Positions 60,710 to 64,000 of a stretch of 64,000 nucleotides of DNA are shown one piece after another. Made by a program: the position numbers and the translations under genes. The notes under the pieces were generated by a model. It ran no database searches, was not told the origin of the DNA, and was given only the letters and a program-made list of their open reading frames with translations. The stretch comes from Candidatus Zhuqueibacterota bacterium (GTDB taxonomy: Bacteria; Zhuqueibacterota; Zhuqueibacteria; Zhuqueibacterales; Zhuqueibacteraceae), in NCBI GenBank assembly GCA_022616415.1, contig JAKEEU010000026.1, positions 61,974 to 125,973 of the forward strand, read 5' to 3'. Each line of letters begins with the position of its first letter. Position 1 is the first letter of the stretch.

Positions 60710-60758
60710 AAGAAGCTGCGCCTGATGAAAAATGAATGAGAATGTTGCCCAGGAAATA

Positions 60759-60801
60759 AACATGGGTTGCCTCGCTTGCTGTTGGCGAAGCAACCCATGT
60801 T
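60759..60801. terminator. Bidirectional terminator between convergent genes
   Basis: AACATGGGTTGC (60759-60770) pairs with GCAACCCATGTT (60790-60801) over 12 bp, with a small TCGC/GCGA inner pair. It lies between the DUF885 gene and the leftward Spy-like gene. Confidence 0.85.
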
Positions 60802-60866
60802 GATTTATGTGAATGAACAAGCCGTTGGAACGGCCGCCCGATTATTCACGACTGAGCGGCGCCGGC

Positions 60867-61415
60867 TCAGAGTTCTTCTTCGGGTTCCGGCTCATCAAAC
60901 GGCATATCCAAGCCTGGCCCAAGTCCGAAACCGCCGCCGCGCATCATGCGAGGCCCGCCGCCCTGGAAATGGCGAAAGCCGCCGCGGCGTTCACGCATTA
61001 ACGGGCGCAGCTCTTTCGCCTTCTTGCGCTGCTCGGGGGTCAATACCTTTTGAACGGCCAGGTGCGATTCAATACGATTGCGCATGAGGGTCTCGTGCAA
61101 TTTGCTCAATTCAGAAATCTTCGCATTGATTTTGCTTTGATCCGGCGTGTCGGCGCCCATCAGCTCGTGCAGCTCGATGCGGGCGAGCTTTTGTTTGGCT
61201 TCGACGTCGATGTTTTTCTTGCGCGTGTCCAACATGACTTGCCGGATTTGCTCCTTCTGCTGGTCGGTGAGGCCAAGCTCTTCGAACATCGGCTGGCGGA
61301 TCTGCCCGCCTTCGGCAAGTTGTCTCATGCCGCCGCGGGGTTGAGCCATTGCCAGGCTGCTCATCAGCATCATGGCCGCGCAGCCGGCGATTAACGACAA
61401 AGAAAAGCGTTTCAT
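60867..61415 (-). CDS. Spy/CpxP-like periplasmic protein
   Basis: 182 aa from the ATG at 61415 (GGAGATCG site; six more residues in the long frame). The signal peptide ends at LAMAQ. A long helical core has two LTxxQ motifs (LTDQQKEQIRQ and LTPEQRKKAKE), the mark of the Spy/CpxP family, and the end is Gly/Arg/Met-rich (FRHFQGGGPRMMRGGGF) followed by an acidic tail. Such proteins are periplasmic chaperones or metal-stress sensors. It is opposite in direction to the DUF885 gene and shares the terminator. Confidence 0.85.
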   Translation of the reverse strand: MKRFSLSLIAGCAAMMLMSSLAMAQPRGGMRQLAEGGQIRQPMFEELGLTDQQKEQIRQVMLDTRKKNIDVEAKQKLARIELHELMGADTPDQSKINAKISELSKLHETLMRNRIESHLAVQKVLTPEQRKKAKELRPLMRERRGGFRHFQGGGPRMMRGGGFGLGPGLDMPFDEPEPEEEL

Positions 61416-61676
61416 GGTCGATCTCCTTATCAATGGAAAGGTTGTTTGCGAATTTGGAGCGGCGCTGATTTTCGGCAGCGGCTCCGTTGTTGGCTTTTCA
61501 TTTCATCAGACGAAGCCGTGAGAGAAAAGTTGGAAAAAATTTTTGGATATTTTAAATTCAAAATGAAAGACTTGACTTTGCCGCTGTAATTCGTTATTTT
61601 CCTGGAAACCCTTAAAGAAGCATTTTAATAAAGACGTGAGTAGAGGAAATAACCTTTGCCAGTGGAGATCAATCTA

Positions 61677-61973
61677 ATGAATAGCCCGTTTTTATGTGCT
61701 GTCACCGCTATTGTAGATCCTGCCGCACGAGTTGTCGATATTACCCTCGAAGATGGGAAGGTCTATCGTTGCTCTTTATCCGATGCTTCTGAGAGATTGC
61801 GACTCGTGGATTCTTCATTATTGGCGGAGTGGGAATGGATCGGCCCCAAGGCTGGCATGCATTGGCCGGCAGTCGACGAAGATTTGTCTGTGGAATATCT
61901 TGTGACGAATGGCGCGCCTTGCAACCAGCCTGAGCTCACGGAACATGCTCTCTCAGAATCCGTTACGAATTAG
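61677..61973 (+). CDS. DUF2442 domain protein
   Basis: 98 aa from the ATG at 61677 (GGAG about nine bases upstream; a TTG at 61656 is less likely). Family marks are VTAIVDPAARVVDITLEDG near the start and W..IGPKAGMHWPAVDEDLSVEYLV. DUF2442 proteins often pair with DUF4160 in toxin-antitoxin-like pairs, but no partner gene is adjacent here. Function unknown. Confidence 0.85.
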   Translation: MNSPFLCAVTAIVDPAARVVDITLEDGKVYRCSLSDASERLRLVDSSLLAEWEWIGPKAGMHWPAVDEDLSVEYLVTNGAPCNQPELTEHALSESVTN

Positions 61974-62017
61974 TTACGCGCTGTTTGTGATGAGGGCAGT
62001 TTAATTTTAAGGTGGCC

Positions 62018-62056
62018 AAAACGCCACTTGTTCTCAAGCCATGAGCAAGTGGCGTT
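62018..62056 (+). terminator. Rho-independent terminator
   Basis: AAACGCCACTTG (62018-62029) pairs with CAAGTGGCGTTT (62045-62056) with a 15-base loop, followed by CGATTTTA. It ends the DUF2442 transcript, and the sigma gene starts 34 bases on. Confidence 0.82.
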
Positions 62057-62089
62057 TCGATTTTATGTCGTGGTTCCTGCTGAATATAA

Positions 62090-62671
62090 ATGGAAACTTT
62101 TTCCGCCAACCCCTCTGACACCGAATTGACGGCAGCGATCAAAGCTGCCGATCACACCGCGTTCAAAGTGCTCTACTATCGCTATTTTGAAGCGCTGTTC
62201 CGTTTCTTATGGCGGCAGACGAGCGACGAGGAGCTGGCGAAGGATTTATTGCAGGAAGTTTTCAGCCGCGTGTGGAAGAATCGCGAGAATCTCGATCCTC
62301 AGCAATCCATCAAGTCGTATCTTTATCGCATCGGCCACAATCTTGTCATCGATCACCGCCGGCAAAGCGCGCATAAACCGGAGCATCTCGAAAATAATCC
62401 CGCCAATGAACCGGCTTATTTTGTGGAAGAGAATTTCGATCTCCACGAAAAAGTTCAGACCGCCGTCAAGGCCCTGCCGGAGCCGGTTCGTCTTGTCTTC
62501 ACGATGAACCGGTTCGATGGCATCAAATACGCGGAAATCGCGGCCATGCTGAATATCTCCGTCAAGACCGTCGAGGCGCGCATGAGCAAGGCATTGGCAA
62601 TCTTGCGCGAGAAGCTGGCGCCGTTTTTAATGTGTTTGTTGTTTTTGCTGCGATTTAAAATTTTAAATTGA
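62090..62671 (+). CDS. ECF RNA polymerase sigma factor
   Basis: 193 aa. Region 2 is FKVLYYRYFEALFRFLWRQT and DLLQEVFSRVWKNRENL; region 4 is LPEPVRLVFTMNRFDGIKYAEIAAMLNISVKTVEARMSKAL. The type resembles the sigma-70 factors of Bacteroidetes-like signalling. A hydrophobic end (FLMCLLFLLRF) is unusual and could tie it to the membrane. There is no anti-sigma gene next to it. No good ribosome site is seen. It is read toward the lipoprotein gene at 62890. Confidence 0.92.
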   Translation: METFSANPSDTELTAAIKAADHTAFKVLYYRYFEALFRFLWRQTSDEELAKDLLQEVFSRVWKNRENLDPQQSIKSYLYRIGHNLVIDHRRQSAHKPEHLENNPANEPAYFVEENFDLHEKVQTAVKALPEPVRLVFTMNRFDGIKYAEIAAMLNISVKTVEARMSKALAILREKLAPFLMCLLFLLRFKILN

Positions 62672-62889
62672 AAATTTTCAATTTGCAATGAATTGCATTG
62701 CGGTGAAAAAGAGACGTGATTCCCGATAGGGTTTTTGCAGAGCGCCTCGTATTAGATGATGGACAGCGCCATCAAACCGAATCGACAAGCCATGAATCCC
62801 AGGTCATGGCTTGCGGCGAAGTTTGAAGTGCGCTGCGGAAATCAAGTTCACGACATTCTGTAAAAACCAACTACCAGGAGGTATTTTCA

Positions 62890-63837
62890 ATGAACAAGCG
62901 TCTTCTCGCCTCATCGCTGGCCTTGCTCGCCGGCGCAGGGATTTTTGTGGCGTGCGAGTCCATGAACGGACCACAAGCCGTCGATGAGTCACAGGCTGTT
63001 GAAGAGAGTTTTGATATTTCGGCGCTGGAGAGCGAGACCGGCATTCTCAGAACTGCCGGCGTCAATGCCGACAGCGCCAATGCGTTTTTTGTTTTGCGCT
63101 GGAGCCAGGGACATGGACGTTTCCAGGATGGCGACACGATAAAAGGCCACGCTTCGGCGGTCGCATACCAGGAACCCACGACGCTGCGCGATCGCAATGC
63201 TGCGGGTTTGGATATGGGGACCGTGTCGGTGTTGAACGGCCAGAATACTTATGAGCTTGCCAAGATTGTAAGTGCTGCGTTCGGCGTGCGCTACGGTGTA
63301 TTCGGCGGTCCACGCGGTAACCATGGCGGCCGGCGTGGTGAGCGTGGCGGACTTAATGGCGACCCGATTGCTTTCGTCAATATTCCATTCGTGGCCGGCA
63401 GCACGTATCAATTTGTGGTCACGGGTTCGGAGAACATCGCCGCGATGACGCTGGACATTCAAGCGCCTTCGCAGTTGGTGCAAATCACCGGTCTGGCGGA
63501 TAAGGACACGATTGACGCCACGCAAGATCTCACGATTACGTGGCAAGGTGATGCAGCCGCGAATAACGTGGTGCTGGTGCTCGCGCCGGCTTTTAAACGC
63601 GGACGTTTTGGCGGCGCGGGCCAGCCGGTTGAACCGATTTTCCAACGCGTGGATGCCGCGGCCGGCAGCTATACGATTGCGGCGCAAACGCTGCAAGACC
63701 TGTTGAGCGCGTCCAATGCGAATGCGATCAACTTGCACCTTACGCAGAATGTGGTGCGTGAAATCACCGACGCCAATCTCGGCAAAGTTTTGATCAGCGC
63801 CGGCAATGACGATCGCGTCGTGTTGGTCGTCAATTAA
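62890..63837 (+). CDS. Lipoprotein of unknown function
   Basis: 315 aa with a lipoprotein signal ending GIFVAC and a strong AGGAGG ribosome site. Mature part: an acidic stretch, then a region with Arg/Gly-rich insert (GGPRGNHGGRRGERGG), then an immunoglobulin-like beta segment (LDIQAPSQLVQITGLADKDTID..DLTITWQGD). No family is recognised. It is preceded by an ECF sigma gene and could be its target. It has some similarity in composition to cell-surface proteins that bind polyanions, but that is only a guess. Confidence 0.75.
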   Translation: MNKRLLASSLALLAGAGIFVACESMNGPQAVDESQAVEESFDISALESETGILRTAGVNADSANAFFVLRWSQGHGRFQDGDTIKGHASAVAYQEPTTLRDRNAAGLDMGTVSVLNGQNTYELAKIVSAAFGVRYGVFGGPRGNHGGRRGERGGLNGDPIAFVNIPFVAGSTYQFVVTGSENIAAMTLDIQAPSQLVQITGLADKDTIDATQDLTITWQGDAAANNVVLVLAPAFKRGRFGGAGQPVEPIFQRVDAAAGSYTIAAQTLQDLLSASNANAINLHLTQNVVREITDANLGKVLISAGNDDRVVLVVN

Positions 63838-63884
63838 ATCCCAACGCTGATTTGGCCAAGCACGGCAATCTCAAAGGATTTTCC

Positions 63885-63944
63885 CCAACGGATAGATTAA
63901 GACCAACGGATACTTTGATCAGTTGGCCTTAATCTGTCCGTTGG
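63885..63944. repeat. CCAACGGAT palindromic element, copy 4
   Basis: CCAACGGAT at 63885 and 63903, ATCAGTTGG at 63918, GTCCGTTGG at 63936. The inner segments AGATTAAGA and CCTTAATCT pair almost perfectly. It begins 48 bases after the stop of the last gene. The remaining bases to the window end show nothing else. Confidence 0.85.
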
Positions 63945-64000
63945 GGCGTTTGGTGCAGATGGCGCTTCAGAAACACGGAAAGCCGTTTTTATAAAATTAA

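Overview
The window looks like a chromosomal segment of a mid-GC, Gram-negative, FCB-type bacterium; candidate division KSB1, Calditrichota or a close relative is my best guess. The evidence is three secreted proteins with C-terminal type IX secretion-like sorting domains (NYPNPFNP-type), several lipoproteins, two ECF sigma factors, and the linked set MoxR ATPase / DUF58 / BatA-like VWA / DUF4159 / DUF4175 / VWA that is common in these phyla. No rRNA, tRNA, CRISPR array, transposase or phage gene was recognised. The taxonomic call is inference.

Layout. 1-9.9 kb (+): two sorting-domain exported proteins, a membrane-anchored SGNH hydrolase/TPR protein, an Rpn-like nuclease and a lipoprotein alpha-amylase-family enzyme. 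10-26.3 kb (-): a long convergent block read right to left as TPR-metallopeptidase, two DUF4159 proteins, MoxR, DUF58, BatA-like, DUF4175 and a VWA membrane protein. Two small four-helix-bundle (S23/IVP family) genes are wedged into its last two gaps. 26.8-29.1 kb (-): lipoprotein, zinc-finger anti-sigma factor and ECF sigma factor. 29.4-32.6 kb: PDZ protein, esterase-like lipoprotein lacking its nucleophile, and an FnIII sorting-domain protein. 32.8-36.6 kb (-): sigma-54 activator, lone ECF-type ABC ATPase, and a frameshifted anaerobic sulfatase maturase. 36.9-44.7 kb (+): serpin, VIT/VWA protein, short-chain dehydrogenase, a small gene pair, and an osmoprotectant-type ABC transporter with a fused binding protein-permease. 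44.8-49.3 kb (+): accessory island with a DUF262 / DUF3696-ATPase / third-gene operon (two of the three genes frameshifted), a shortened DUF4058 gene and a HigBA toxin-antitoxin pair. 49.3-57 kb: rhamnose isomerase, DUF5683-like protein, second Rpn-like nuclease, PEGA kinase, GAF sigma-54 activator and lipoprotein. 57.3-63.8 kb: AAA/PD-(D/E)XK protein, DUF885 peptidase, Spy/CpxP-like protein, DUF2442, ECF sigma factor and a lipoprotein.

The most unusual signal is not a gene. The window is full of palindromic elements whose arms are tandem arrays of very short units (6, 7 or 8 bp): one orientation, a short turn, then the complementary orientation. Both four-helix-bundle genes lie between octamer arrays in inverted orientation, and each gene has its own octamer. 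Other loci carry the same kind of palindrome with only a 13-22 bp turn, like empty versions. The elements abut stop or start codons inside operons, and one sits in frame inside a protein kinase activation loop. This recalls the hairpin intervening sequences of 23S rRNA, some of which encode the same protein family, but here in mRNA spacers. I suggest an S23-protein/short-unit palindrome element system. Three further palindrome families are also present: a CCAACGGAT quartet, a long hairpin pair with a compensatory base-pair change, and a double-hairpin pair.
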